Virus record (IMG/VR): IMGVR_UViG_3300044953_000426
Coordinates: 1-64,000 of that record
DNA from: a virus
Direction: 5' to 3' (one strand)
DNA: 64,000 nucleotides
Shown: positions 50,136-58,594 of the stretch, in pieces
How positions within the stretch are numbered: position 1 is the stretch's first letter
How the letters are laid out: each line of letters opens with the position of its first letter
Translations under genes and position numbers: made by a program
Notes under the pieces: generated by a model
The model's database searches: none
What the model was told of the DNA's origin: nothing
The model's input: only the letters and a program-made list of their open reading frames with translations

Positions 50136-51229
50136 TATTCAACTGTTTGCATTACTTTAAAATAATAATCATCATCATAAATGTAAGTACCACCATCAAT
50201 TTGTGATTTGATTTGTACTTTATAATAACGATCAGGTTCTAATCCATTCATATACATCATAAAGTAACTACTTGTAGCATCATTACTTAACTGAGTAGCT
50301 GATATGTCAAAATCTACTACTTTAAGGTTTGTATTTAAATCTATAATTGAGTAGTATGATTCAGTAGGTAATAATTTATTATATATGTAAAGAGAACTAG
50401 TTACAAATGTTCTAGCGGGATATCTATCTTTAGCATATACTCTAAACTTAACATACTCACTGTCATAATAAGTATTTTTATTGTTTGATAATGACACTAA
50501 TATATTATTATTACTTACATATGAAGTTGATCCTGGATTGAATGTACTATCACTCCAGTTAAATTCCAAACATGGAGGATAAATTGTGTTAGTATCTCTT
50601 GAGAAGAAATCAAATGTATACTGATAGTTGTAATCAAATTCAATTGATCCAGTATTACGAATAATAAAACCATTGTTTGGTATTATACTAGCTGTCCAAG
50701 CGGCTACAATTGATGTTACATTAACATTAATATCTTTAGTTGAAAAATAATTAAATGTTTGAGATGCAGAGTAAGCAGTATACCAAGCAGCACCACCAGT
50801 ATTACCAGTATAATAAGATGAAGAAACTCCAGCTGGTAGACTTGTTATAGCCCAAGCATTTGTTTGATTAGCGCTTCTATATTGCCAACTAGCTCCATTA
50901 TCTGTTTCAGGAATATTATTAAAACGTCCTGTACCCATATCCCAACTTTGATATAATGGATTTATTTCAATATTAAAATTAGTTGGGATACCATCAACAT
51001 GGGCATTATATAATTTTAATGATGCTGTATAATTAACACCTGATTTAGAAATAACATCAGATATGTCATCATTATCAAACTTAATTAGTACACGGCTTGT
51101 AGATGATGAAACGAAAAGGTTAGGCGCGTTTTTAGATAAATCTAAAATAGCGTCTAACCCAGCATTTAGAGTATTATAATCTGTGTAGATTGTTGTGTCC
51201 TGAGACGGAAATATTTTGTAAACACCCAT
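50135..51229 (-). CDS. Tail structural protein with DNRLRE-like beta domain
   Basis: A 364-residue protein. The first half resembles the DNRLRE repeat-type beta domain of surface proteins: SQDTTIYTDYNTLNAGLDAI, SRVLIKFDNDDISDVISKSG and YTASLKLYNAHVDGIPTNFN. The second half is an immunoglobulin-like beta region (YDSEYVKFRVYAKDRYPART). It lies between the endolysin and the giant wedge protein. I infer a baseplate-side structural role; there are no catalytic residues. Confidence 0.65.
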   Translation of the reverse strand: MGVYKIFPSQDTTIYTDYNTLNAGLDAILDLSKNAPNLFVSSSTSRVLIKFDNDDISDVISKSGVNYTASLKLYNAHVDGIPTNFNIEINPLYQSWDMGTGRFNNIPETDNGASWQYRSANQTNAWAITSLPAGVSSSYYTGNTGGAAWYTAYSASQTFNYFSTKDINVNVTSIVAAWTASIIPNNGFIIRNTGSIEFDYNYQYTFDFFSRDTNTIYPPCLEFNWSDSTFNPGSTSYVSNNNILVSLSNNKNTYYDSEYVKFRVYAKDRYPARTFVTSSLYIYNKLLPTESYYSIIDLNTNLKVVDFDISATQLSNDATSSYFMMYMNGLEPDRYYKVQIKSQIDGGTYIYDDDYYFKVMQTVE

Positions 51230-51249
51230 TTATATTAGTATTATTCTAG

Positions 51250-51258
51250 TATAAATAT
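51250..51258 (-). promoter_or_regulatory. ATATTTATA boundary motif after the endolysin gene
   Basis: Exact sense-strand copy, 20 bases before the ATG at 51229 in a 45-base gap. Confidence 0.33.
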
Positions 51259-51274
51259 GGGCTATTTATAGAAA

Positions 51275-51868
51275 TTACTTCAATAAGTTATAATATTTCT
51301 TAAAGTGTTTTTGACGGTCTGGTAAACCAATGGTACCACCATTAATACATTTAGTAACAGATAATACAGATGCATCAGAAGCATCAGTACATTTACCTAA
51401 GCAGTTCTTAGAGAAGAACCAAGCAGCGGATAGCAACGGATATTTAGTAGCAACTAAATCAGGATTTGTAGCTATATCTTCATTAATAGCTTTACCAAAT
51501 GCTGTATAGTTATCTTTACCAGTTAATTGGATATAACCACGACCACGGAATTTATAACCATCACCTGTAGCCTCAGCACCATTACCCATTCTACTACCAT
51601 AAACTAAATTGGCGATTTTTTCTGGTTTACACTCATATAATTTGGCTTTTTCTTCTGTTGGGAAGTATTTTTTAAATATGGTGTTCAAACCTTTAGCTCT
51701 GTAATTTAAATTTTCATTTACTATTTTGAATCCACCTGACTCATGTCCACATTGAGCTAAAAAGTGAGACAACTTAACAGCTGTATCAATTTTAAACTTA
51801 ATCATTACATCTGGAATTTGATTAATTACTGTGTCTGGAATATGTCCTTTTAGTTTATTTAAGTCCAT
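51275..51868 (-). CDS. Endolysin, glycoside hydrolase family 19
   Basis: A 197-residue GH19 (chitinase-type) muramidase. The catalytic acid lies in LAQCGHESGGF (Glu43) and a second conserved region is GDGYKFRGRGYIQLTGKDNY near 100-120; the C-terminus has the family pattern SVTKCINGGTIGLPDRQKHF. Full length, no signal peptide or membrane anchor, so export would depend on a holin. It sits inside the baseplate gene cluster rather than next to the spanin genes. It most likely degrades peptidoglycan at lysis; a virion role is also possible. Confidence 0.88.
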   Translation of the reverse strand: MDLNKLKGHIPDTVINQIPDVMIKFKIDTAVKLSHFLAQCGHESGGFKIVNENLNYRAKGLNTIFKKYFPTEEKAKLYECKPEKIANLVYGSRMGNGAEATGDGYKFRGRGYIQLTGKDNYTAFGKAINEDIATNPDLVATKYPLLSAAWFFSKNCLGKCTDASDASVLSVTKCINGGTIGLPDRQKHFKKYYNLLK

Positions 51869-51878
51869 ATTTTAATTT

Positions 51879-53750
51879 TTAATAAGTTACTACTTTACCG
51901 TAAATGTCAGTGTTAGGAAATCTTACTTCAAAAATCATTGGATCTACTGAAGGATAAATAACTCCTTGTTTTGTAGCAGCAGCTATATCATATGAGTATG
52001 GAGAATAATTACCACCAGCTAAGTTTACAATTTCTACTTTAACAACTGATTGAACTCCCATTACAATACCAATTAAATTATAAATATTTGAGTAAATAAT
52101 TGGTTGATTAATTTCCCATTTGTCTATGTCAAAATATTCTTTAACAGTGGTTATAGCTCTAGTTAATACTTCTTGTGAATTATAAGCTGGTGATACTGTT
52201 ATATCAAATGATACTTTTATATTAGCATAGTAAGCATCTTTAATTAAAATAGCGTCACTAGCCATTTTATGATATGCTAAGTATGTTTTTAAATTTTGTT
52301 TAATAGCATCTGTAGTTCTAGTTATTTTACCATCAATATTATTTGATAAAATATAAACTGAAAGAGCTAATGGATTATTAGTTACAAAATTTTGTCTATC
52401 AGTATCATTAGCTACTAAATAATCTTGTGTCACATAAGCTTTACTTATATAACCAAACTTAGCAGGCATAGATAAAGCGCGAACTAAATAATCAGCTTTA
52501 GTTACATTTCTATTTTGAGTTGGAAAATTAGCCAATGCTTGTAAACGAATTTGTTCTGTTGTTTCACCTGGACCACCACCTGATGAAGGATTAGGATTAT
52601 TAAAACGTATTGAATTCCTCATAGATGTAACTAAATTAGCATCTAAATTATAAGAATCAATAAATGTATTTATAGTACTATTTATGTTTATATCATCAGA
52701 TGGTAAATTAGTCTCAATTCCTCCTCCAACAACATATTGTACTGTTAAAGTTGTGTTTGAAGGAGCAATACCATACTCATTTGTATATAAGAAATTTGAT
52801 GGATCATAAGCTTGATTTAACTTAGAGATACCATCAACTAAACCTAAGCCAACATTGTCTGGATTAGGAATAATAGTTTCATCAGATACTGATGTTACAC
52901 CACTACCAAATTCTAAAGTTAAATTATTATCATCATCAAAACGAGATACAAAACGTCTTGGTACTCGTTTTAAACGTAACATAAAACGAGTATTATCATT
53001 TTCATCAGCATAATTAGGTTCATTAACAGGTATATTTAATGATTCATCAAATACAGTATCTTGAGCTAAATAAGGTACTTCATACCATTGGTTTCCATCA
53101 CTATCTGTAACACCTAATATTTGAATAATATTAGAGTCATTTATAGTAACAATAGGAAATTGTTGAGGGGCACTAAATGTAAAGTTAGTTGTTTTAATTT
53201 GTCCTGAGTATGCTTTTACTTGTTTTTTAAGTAGATAAAATTGTGGGTCACCTAAACCATCATATTGGTATACAGAAACACTTGTAGGATCAAATGAGGA
53301 TGAAAATCCAAAGTCAATTAATTCTTCAGTTATAAAGTTTATAGTTGGATTTGATCTAGATTGAACAGTTGAACCTTGTTCAATTCTAAAAGTGTAACGA
53401 TAGTCAGGATTATAATTAGGAGCACCAGTTGAAGGTATTTGTTGATAAACATCTAAAGCAACTGTTGAAGCTATAGTTACTTTAGGTCTGTAACCTAAAG
53501 CATAAGCTAAAGCTATAATATTTCTTCTTTCCTGAGCGTATAAAAGTAAAGTTTCTTGTAATTGATTATCAGTGTAAAATGATAAAACATCACCTACATA
53601 CGCGGCCATTTCAATAAACATATTACCAGGGGAAGATGGACTAAAGTCCATATATGTGTTTTGGAAATATGTTCTAGCATAGTTAATAAGATCTTGTCGT
53701 AATGAAACAAAATCTTTATTATAATATTTTATATCTGGTTGTATTGCCAT
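51879..53750 (-). CDS. Baseplate wedge protein, gp6/J-like
   Basis: A 623-residue protein with the baseplate J/gp6 pattern: an N-terminal segment LINYARTYFQNTYMDFSPSS, then FIEMAAYVGDVLSFYTDNQL and ALAYALGYRPKVTIAS, and a conserved C-terminal TRAITTVKEYFDIDKWEINQ followed by IYSNIYNLIGIVMGVQSVVK. These proteins form the inner baseplate ring that controls sheath contraction. It follows the gp25-like gene by one base, the arrangement common to contractile systems. Strongly supported. Confidence 0.85.
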   Translation of the reverse strand: MAIQPDIKYYNKDFVSLRQDLINYARTYFQNTYMDFSPSSPGNMFIEMAAYVGDVLSFYTDNQLQETLLLYAQERRNIIALAYALGYRPKVTIASTVALDVYQQIPSTGAPNYNPDYRYTFRIEQGSTVQSRSNPTINFITEELIDFGFSSSFDPTSVSVYQYDGLGDPQFYLLKKQVKAYSGQIKTTNFTFSAPQQFPIVTINDSNIIQILGVTDSDGNQWYEVPYLAQDTVFDESLNIPVNEPNYADENDNTRFMLRLKRVPRRFVSRFDDDNNLTLEFGSGVTSVSDETIIPNPDNVGLGLVDGISKLNQAYDPSNFLYTNEYGIAPSNTTLTVQYVVGGGIETNLPSDDININSTINTFIDSYNLDANLVTSMRNSIRFNNPNPSSGGGPGETTEQIRLQALANFPTQNRNVTKADYLVRALSMPAKFGYISKAYVTQDYLVANDTDRQNFVTNNPLALSVYILSNNIDGKITRTTDAIKQNLKTYLAYHKMASDAILIKDAYYANIKVSFDITVSPAYNSQEVLTRAITTVKEYFDIDKWEINQPIIYSNIYNLIGIVMGVQSVVKVEIVNLAGGNYSPYSYDIAAATKQGVIYPSVDPMIFEVRFPNTDIYGKVVTY

Positions 53751-53751
53751 T

Positions 53752-54186
53752 TTATCTAATTAAATTAATAAGTCCTCTTGTTTCAACATTTACTACAATT
53801 TGTTGATTTTGTTGGTTAAGTTGATAGTTTATAATTATATTAACTAAATTATTATCAGGATCTCTTTTAATAATTATAGACTGCAAAATAATATTAAACA
53901 CATATTGTAATATTTCTGTTTCTAACCTAGCAGCTATAGACTCAAAAGCACTATCATCATTAGCCTGAAATATAGCTCGTCTAACATCTCCACCAAAATT
54001 AGGATCATATAAGCGCTCACCTTTATTTGTTAAAATATAATTAATTAAATTAGATTTAATTTGATCTTTAGTTGTGATTGTTGAATTAAAAACACTAATG
54101 TTATTACTATATAATACACTAATACCAATACCTCTAGGTTGTCCTAAATCTTGAGGATTGAGTCTGTATATTTGTCTAATAGCCAT
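53752..54186 (-). CDS. Baseplate wedge protein, gp25-like
   Basis: A 144-residue protein of the gp25/W family. Key segments are NLINYILTNKGERLYDPNFG and GDVRRAIFQANDDSAF (residues about 46-80), the conserved region that starts sheath assembly at the baseplate, and a C-terminal beta part with VNIIINYQLNQQNQQIVVNV. The N-terminal 35 residues are extended. It is placed just before gp6-like, as in many contractile tail clusters. The match is clear by pattern. Confidence 0.85.
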   Translation of the reverse strand: MAIRQIYRLNPQDLGQPRGIGISVLYSNNISVFNSTITTKDQIKSNLINYILTNKGERLYDPNFGGDVRRAIFQANDDSAFESIAARLETEILQYVFNIILQSIIIKRDPDNNLVNIIINYQLNQQNQQIVVNVETRGLINLIR

Positions 54187-54641
54187 TAAATTTGTCCGTT
54201 TTGTTTCATTTTACCCATCAAGGCACTAAAGTCAGGAACAGCATCTATTCTAACTGAATTAATATCTCCAGCTGGTCTTGTACTAGCTAACATTTGGTCA
54301 ACACTATTTACAACAGGTACATCAACAGGTCCACCAAAACCTTGAGCCATATTTGAATTCATATTAGCTACTGAACGCCAATCACTAGTAGTAGCTGTTT
54401 CATTCAATATCTCATTTAAGATATTATTTTGAGTAAAGTTTACAGGTTTAAGGAGCTGTGTAGGTTTGGCAGGTTTTATAGATTCAACCATGGAATTTTT
54501 TACAGTGGTTTTTTTGGCCTCTGCCACCACTGGCTTGGACTCTGGTGTCTCAAGCAATATTCCTAGCTCTTTCCTTACAACAGCTTGTACTTCTTCACGT
54601 ATAACCTTACGTAATAATTTAATAAATGTATCAGCTTTCAT
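54186..54641 (-). CDS. Baseplate-module protein with leader-like N-terminus
   Basis: I choose the ATG at 54641 (MKADTFIKLLRKVIREEVQA): it leaves a gap containing a boundary motif three bases upstream, whereas the longer frame to 54698 overlaps the preceding gene. The 151-residue product has an N-terminal basic helix with an IRE site, then a disordered middle (PESKPVVAEAKKTTVKNSMV) and a C-terminal part with VPDFSALMGKMKQNGQI. Function unknown; the leader resembles those of candidate internal proteins but the gene lies in the baseplate cluster. Confidence 0.6.
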   Translation of the reverse strand: MKADTFIKLLRKVIREEVQAVVRKELGILLETPESKPVVAEAKKTTVKNSMVESIKPAKPTQLLKPVNFTQNNILNEILNETATTSDWRSVANMNSNMAQGFGGPVDVPVVNSVDQMLASTRPAGDINSVRIDAVPDFSALMGKMKQNGQI

Positions 54642-54644
54642 ATC

Positions 54645-54653
54645 TATAAATAT
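54645..54653 (-). promoter_or_regulatory. ATATTTATA motif exactly 3 bases before start codon
   Basis: Sense ATATTTATA, then GAT, then ATG at 54641; its presence supports the shorter start of that gene. Confidence 0.42.
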
Positions 54654-54657
54654 TTTA

Positions 54658-55884
54658 TTATCCAAGTATTGATTTAATTTCTTCAAGTAGTTGAGCATCA
54701 GTCTTAATACGACTTGGTGCTGTTTGTGTTATTTTTAATTTACTAAATGAATCTAACGCCTGATATTGACGTTGTTCATTAGGTAGTGTTATAAGTTTAA
54801 GTATGTATGATTTACCATTAGCACTTGTATAGTCTTCAGTGTCAGGTACAGCCACATTAGCTTCAGCTAAAGCAGATGTTAAATCATTATTATTAGTATT
54901 TGTAGAATCATTAACAATATTAAATTGTAGTTGGTTGATTTTGATTTGTATTTTACTCAACATTTCTTTAAATATGGTTAAAAATAATTGAGCAGCAGTT
55001 ATAGCATTTTGATATGTTTCAACTTTTTTATTATCTTTTTCTAGTTGTTGTAAACTTCTAATAATACTAAGTAAAGTAGATCCAGCTGTTGGTTTAGCAC
55101 CTCCTGGTGATGGGGCAGCTAATTCAGCTGATATTTTAGCTAATCTAACTAATAATAATTTTTGTTTAACTTTAATATATATTTTAATAACTGATAGAGC
55201 TATGTTTAAAGCTTTAATAATATTAGTTAAAATATTAATGTTATTTTGAAGTGTTATTACTGATTTTTTGATATTAGAAACATGTCTATCAAAGTTATTT
55301 TTAAAAGTAGTATAATTACTTGAATCATTAGGTACAAATGTAAATACACTATTAACAATAGTTAATGTACCTTTATTTTGAAGTTGTTTTTTAGTATCTT
55401 TAGTTAATTTTTTTATTAATAAGTCAGCTATATTTTCAGCTCTAATAAATTGAAGTAATATAGGAGTGACTATAGCTGCTAATTTAGCCTTATTATCTTT
55501 AACACTTTGTTTAACTTGATCTTTTAAAAATCCTTTTTTATCATCAAGTGATTTTTTTAGTTCATCAATTTTTTTCTTTTCTTGATCTTTACGATCTTTT
55601 ATTTGTTTTTTTACCTCATCTAGTTTATTTTTAACTTCATTTAAATTTGGTAATTTAGATGTGAAGTTTTGAAGTTGTGTAGGATCTAATTTTTTAAACT
55701 GATCAATAGGTATATTATTAAGTGATGCTAATTTTTCAGGAGGTAAATTTTTAATAGCATCAAGTTGAGCAGGACTTAACTGTTTAAGTTTATTAGGATC
55801 TAAAGTAGAAGTTAATTCTTTAGGTAAATTATTTAAATTACCTGGTTGTGAGTATTGTGGTGGTATGTTTCCTAAAGTTCCCAT
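54658..55884 (-). CDS. Helical baseplate-hub or tail-assembly protein
   Basis: A 408-residue protein. The N-terminal 80 residues are Leu/Pro/Asn repeats (LPKELTSTLDPNKLKQLSPA), followed by a long charged coiled coil (residues about 80-125, LDEVKKQIKDRKDQEKKKID) and hydrophobic helical stretches (ALNIALSVIKIYIKVKQKLL). It lies between hub spike and gp25-like genes. Size and helical nature could suit a short tape-measure or hub assembly protein, but no conserved motif confirms that. Named by position. Confidence 0.6.
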   Translation of the reverse strand: MGTLGNIPPQYSQPGNLNNLPKELTSTLDPNKLKQLSPAQLDAIKNLPPEKLASLNNIPIDQFKKLDPTQLQNFTSKLPNLNEVKNKLDEVKKQIKDRKDQEKKKIDELKKSLDDKKGFLKDQVKQSVKDNKAKLAAIVTPILLQFIRAENIADLLIKKLTKDTKKQLQNKGTLTIVNSVFTFVPNDSSNYTTFKNNFDRHVSNIKKSVITLQNNINILTNIIKALNIALSVIKIYIKVKQKLLLVRLAKISAELAAPSPGGAKPTAGSTLLSIIRSLQQLEKDNKKVETYQNAITAAQLFLTIFKEMLSKIQIKINQLQFNIVNDSTNTNNNDLTSALAEANVAVPDTEDYTSANGKSYILKLITLPNEQRQYQALDSFSKLKITQTAPSRIKTDAQLLEEIKSILG

Positions 55885-55885
55885 T

Positions 55886-56326
55886 TTATATAGTTGCTAC
55901 AGTATCTGATTTAACATTACCTGGTTCAGCTAAAGAATTTCTAGTGTTTTGCATCTTTATCTTTAAATAAGCAGATGCTATAGTAGCTAATGGAGGAAAA
56001 TTAACAGCAGCTTCCATCATTTTACTATAATTAGATAAAGCATCATTTTGATCATTCACAGTTGACTCTAAAGCATCAGCTTTAGTAATTGGTTCAACTG
56101 TTCTACCTTTAGTATCATATCCTAATTGAATGTATGGAGAATTGATAATAAAAAAGTTAGTTGGGTCTGTTGTTCCTTTAGGGCCAACATCTAGTCTAAC
56201 AGAATCACCAGCTGTAAAGTGAATAATTCCTTTTGATTTTATTTGAATGTCATCACTAGTTGAGTTGAAAACTAAACGTTCTGATGATATTAATATTTGT
56301 TCTCCTTTATATGATGTTGTAGCCAT
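55886..56326 (-). CDS. Baseplate spike tip, gp5C-like beta-helix
   Basis: A 146-residue protein. Residues about 1-70 have short regularly spaced beta strands (GEQILISSERLVFNSTSDDI, then KGIIHFTAGDSVRLDV and NFFIINSPYIQLGYD) of the kind found in the triple beta-helix spikes of gp5 and VgrG. The C-terminal half is a helical segment. It directly follows the lysozyme-containing hub protein, so I infer that it forms the tip that punctures the outer membrane. No metal-binding tip motif is recognised. Confidence 0.6.
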   Translation of the reverse strand: MATTSYKGEQILISSERLVFNSTSDDIQIKSKGIIHFTAGDSVRLDVGPKGTTDPTNFFIINSPYIQLGYDTKGRTVEPITKADALESTVNDQNDALSNYSKMMEAAVNFPPLATIASAYLKIKMQNTRNSLAEPGNVKSDTVATI

Positions 56327-56328
56327 TA

Positions 56329-57720
56329 TTATTTTAATTTACTATTTATAAAGTTTTTTAATTCTTGGCTATTATATATATTTTTAAAATTATCTTCATA
56401 TCCTTGAGCTTTGTTACTGTTTACTAAATTATTAGCTCCTTTAAAGGTTGTGTAATTACTAGCTACATCTCCTCTTATTTTCTTTACAGTTCCATTAGGT
56501 AAAGTCACACTCACTATTGAACCAACATTATAATTATTAACTTTTTCAGGAGTATTTGTATATGCTAATAAACCAATTCCTAAAGCGCATACTCCTCCTT
56601 CAAACATAGATCTTAAAAATATTTCAGTAGCAAATTTTGTGTTAACTAGATCAGGATTATTTAAAAATTTATTTTCATCTCCATAAAGTTTTTTACCAAT
56701 GTTTCTATAACCAAATTTAAAAGTTAATCCATAATATCCTCTACCTCTATATTTGTAACCATCACCTGATGATTCAGAACCATTTCCATATTTGTTAGCA
56801 TATGTGGCGTTGAATATATTTTTTGGATTAGCTGTTTTAGCATTACCACTAGCTTTTTTACCTTCATCTCCAGGTTTAACTCCAAATTTAGCATAGAATG
56901 TATTTAATGTATTAAATCCACTTTTTAATATTTTAGCTCTTTGAGCTGTATTAAATGTATGGTTTGGATTTTCAGATTGAGGAGTGAAACGAGTTTCAGT
57001 ATAAGCTACTAAACACATAGCTAATAATCTATTCATAGCATCAGGATATTTAGATTTATCAGCTATCATTGGATATTTAGCTATAGCATTATTAATCATT
57101 AATTTAGCAGCTTCTATTATTTGTTTATTATTTTTAGAAGTAACACCATCTCTTTCAGCATTGTATAATGCTTGAACTTGAACATTATATCCAGCTGTTG
57201 CTATCCATAATAAACCATCAATAATTTCTACAGTTTTGTAATAATCAATATCATCAAATATTTGAGAACTAGATTGGATAAATCCAAGTTCATCTTCTGG
57301 TAGATATTCTAAAGCAGGTTGAGGTGGAGTAGATTGTTTTATTGGTAAAGTAGGTGTTGGGGTTGGGGTTGGTGTTATTGTACCTGATGGTAACGGAGTT
57401 GGGGTTGGGGTTATTGTTGTTACTACAATTATTTTATTTGGATCTACTTGAGCAGATTCAATATATGTTTCTTCATTATTATTTCCTATAGGAAAAGCTA
57501 TGTTTTGATCAGCTTTTAAAACAGCTATAATATTACCTAAATAACCATCAACAGGAATATTACCATTATAATTTTGAAGATTATCTAATTCATTATCTTT
57601 TACTCCTGAATAAAGAATAACACTTCCATCAGCTCGAGCTGTTATACCATTAGATTGTCTTCCTTCAATACTAACATCTCCTGGGTTTATGTCTCTAAAA
57701 AATTGTTTTTTATTAGCCAT
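56329..57720 (-). CDS. Hub-associated lysozyme with Pro-Thr linker (GH19-like)
   Basis: A 463-residue protein. The N-terminal 100 residues (FFRDINPGDVSIEGRQSNGI) form a beta-rich attachment part, followed by a Pro-Thr linker (residues about 104-128). The C-terminal domain is GH19-like: a possible catalytic Glu in AYTETRF near 245 and GDGYKYRGRGYYGLTFKFGY near 318-337, close to the endolysin motif GDGYKFRGRGYIQLTG. It sits between OB-fold-like and spike-like genes, matching the lysozyme position of T4 gp5. I infer a tail lysozyme that opens peptidoglycan during entry. Confidence 0.7.
   Translation of the reverse strand: MANKKQFFRDINPGDVSIEGRQSNGITARADGSVILYSGVKDNELDNLQNYNGNIPVDGYLGNIIAVLKADQNIAFPIGNNNEETYIESAQVDPNKIIVVTTITPTPTPLPSGTITPTPTPTPTLPIKQSTPPQPALEYLPEDELGFIQSSSQIFDDIDYYKTVEIIDGLLWIATAGYNVQVQALYNAERDGVTSKNNKQIIEAAKLMINNAIAKYPMIADKSKYPDAMNRLLAMCLVAYTETRFTPQSENPNHTFNTAQRAKILKSGFNTLNTFYAKFGVKPGDEGKKASGNAKTANPKNIFNATYANKYGNGSESSGDGYKYRGRGYYGLTFKFGYRNIGKKLYGDENKFLNNPDLVNTKFATEIFLRSMFEGGVCALGIGLLAYTNTPEKVNNYNVGSIVSVTLPNGTVKKIRGDVASNYTTFKGANNLVNSNKAQGYEDNFKNIYNSQELKNFINSKLK
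57350..57420 (-). repeat. Pro-Thr tract in hub lysozyme
   Basis: Two short imperfect six-base coding repeats, divided by LPSGT, encode the linker between attachment and lysozyme domains. Confidence 0.8.
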
Positions 57721-58207
57721 TATTTATAATAACATTTGATGGTAGTTGATTAATTCCAATATCATTAAGTTTATAATTCAAATTATTATCAGGTGATATT
57801 ATTGTTTGATCTTGAAGAACTTTATTATCATCAACAGTTACTTGAGATGAAATAGTACCTAAAATATAATATAAAACTTGGTCATATTGACTAGCAAGAT
57901 TTCCAACTCTATTATTAGGTCCAGGAATTAAAGGAACTAATTCACCTATTTGAGGTAAACGAGTAAAATTAGGATTAAAATTATGAGCTATACCTGTTAC
58001 TTTATTTGGTTTATTTAAAGCAGATACACCTAAATTATTCTGAATAGTTTCATATGTGATAGATCTATCTTGTAAATTAATAGTAATAACTCTACCATAT
58101 TGTATAGCTTGACCAGGTAATGGAATAAATCCTCCACCACCTCCAATATATTGATTACTAGCAGCTGTAGCATTTCCAGTTATTATAAAATTATCCCTAT
58201 CAGCCAT
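57713..58207 (-). CDS. Baseplate hub OB-fold-like protein (gp5 N-terminal-like)
   Basis: A 164-residue protein. The core (YGRVITINLQDRSITYETIQ, then RLPQIGELVPLIPGPNNRVG and YDQVLYYILG) fits the OB-fold domain of the gp5/VgrG hub that sits at the base of the spike. The N-terminus has a Gly-rich loop (GGGGGFIPLPG). It overlaps the lysozyme gene by eight bases and precedes it in transcription, so these parts of T4 gp5 appear as separate polypeptides here. Similarity is by pattern, not calculation. Confidence 0.62.
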   Translation of the reverse strand: MADRDNFIITGNATAASNQYIGGGGGFIPLPGQAIQYGRVITINLQDRSITYETIQNNLGVSALNKPNKVTGIAHNFNPNFTRLPQIGELVPLIPGPNNRVGNLASQYDQVLYYILGTISSQVTVDDNKVLQDQTIISPDNNLNYKLNDIGINQLPSNVIINNG

Positions 58208-58559
58208 TATTTAATTGTTTTGGCTCTTCAATTTTAATACCACTAATTTCTTGGAATAATAATTCTTTATCACGCTCACTCAATATACCTCCATCACTAT
58301 CACTTGTAGTATTAGACATAGCACGTTGAACAATACCAGCCATTTTAATAAGGGCTTCATCATTCTTAACTGCTATTTCCATATACTCCTTAAGTAATGG
58401 TACAAGCATCATTGCATCACCTGGCTCTTGAATCATTGGTTTGAGCTGGTCGATTAATGATTTGATTTCCTTTTCCTTACGGTTTGCATTCTTGTATATA
58501 TCTTCAAGTAAGCTTGAAAAGGTTTTATCTTTAAATATAACTTGGTTGAAATCCATCAT
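58200..58559 (-). CDS. Small conserved baseplate-module protein
   Basis: A 119-residue helical protein: LLEDIYKNANRKEKEIKSLI (residues about 17-36), then IQEPGDAMMLVPLLKEYMEI and KNDEALIKMAGIVQRAMSNT. I recall this pattern from marine T4-like genomes near the hub genes, without known function. It overlaps the OB-fold gene by eight bases, suggesting coupled translation with the hub. Possibly an assembly chaperone. Confidence 0.66.
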   Translation of the reverse strand: MMDFNQVIFKDKTFSSLLEDIYKNANRKEKEIKSLIDQLKPMIQEPGDAMMLVPLLKEYMEIAVKNDEALIKMAGIVQRAMSNTTSDSDGGILSERDKELLFQEISGIKIEEPKQLNNG

Positions 58560-58569
58560 TCCTATTTAA

Positions 58570-58578
58570 TATAAATAT
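58570..58578 (-). promoter_or_regulatory. ATATTTATA boundary motif before baseplate module
   Basis: Exact sense-strand copy, 10 bases before the ATG at 58559, at the junction between the sigma gene and the baseplate operon. Confidence 0.36.
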
Positions 58579-58594
58579 GGAAGATGTAAAGAGT

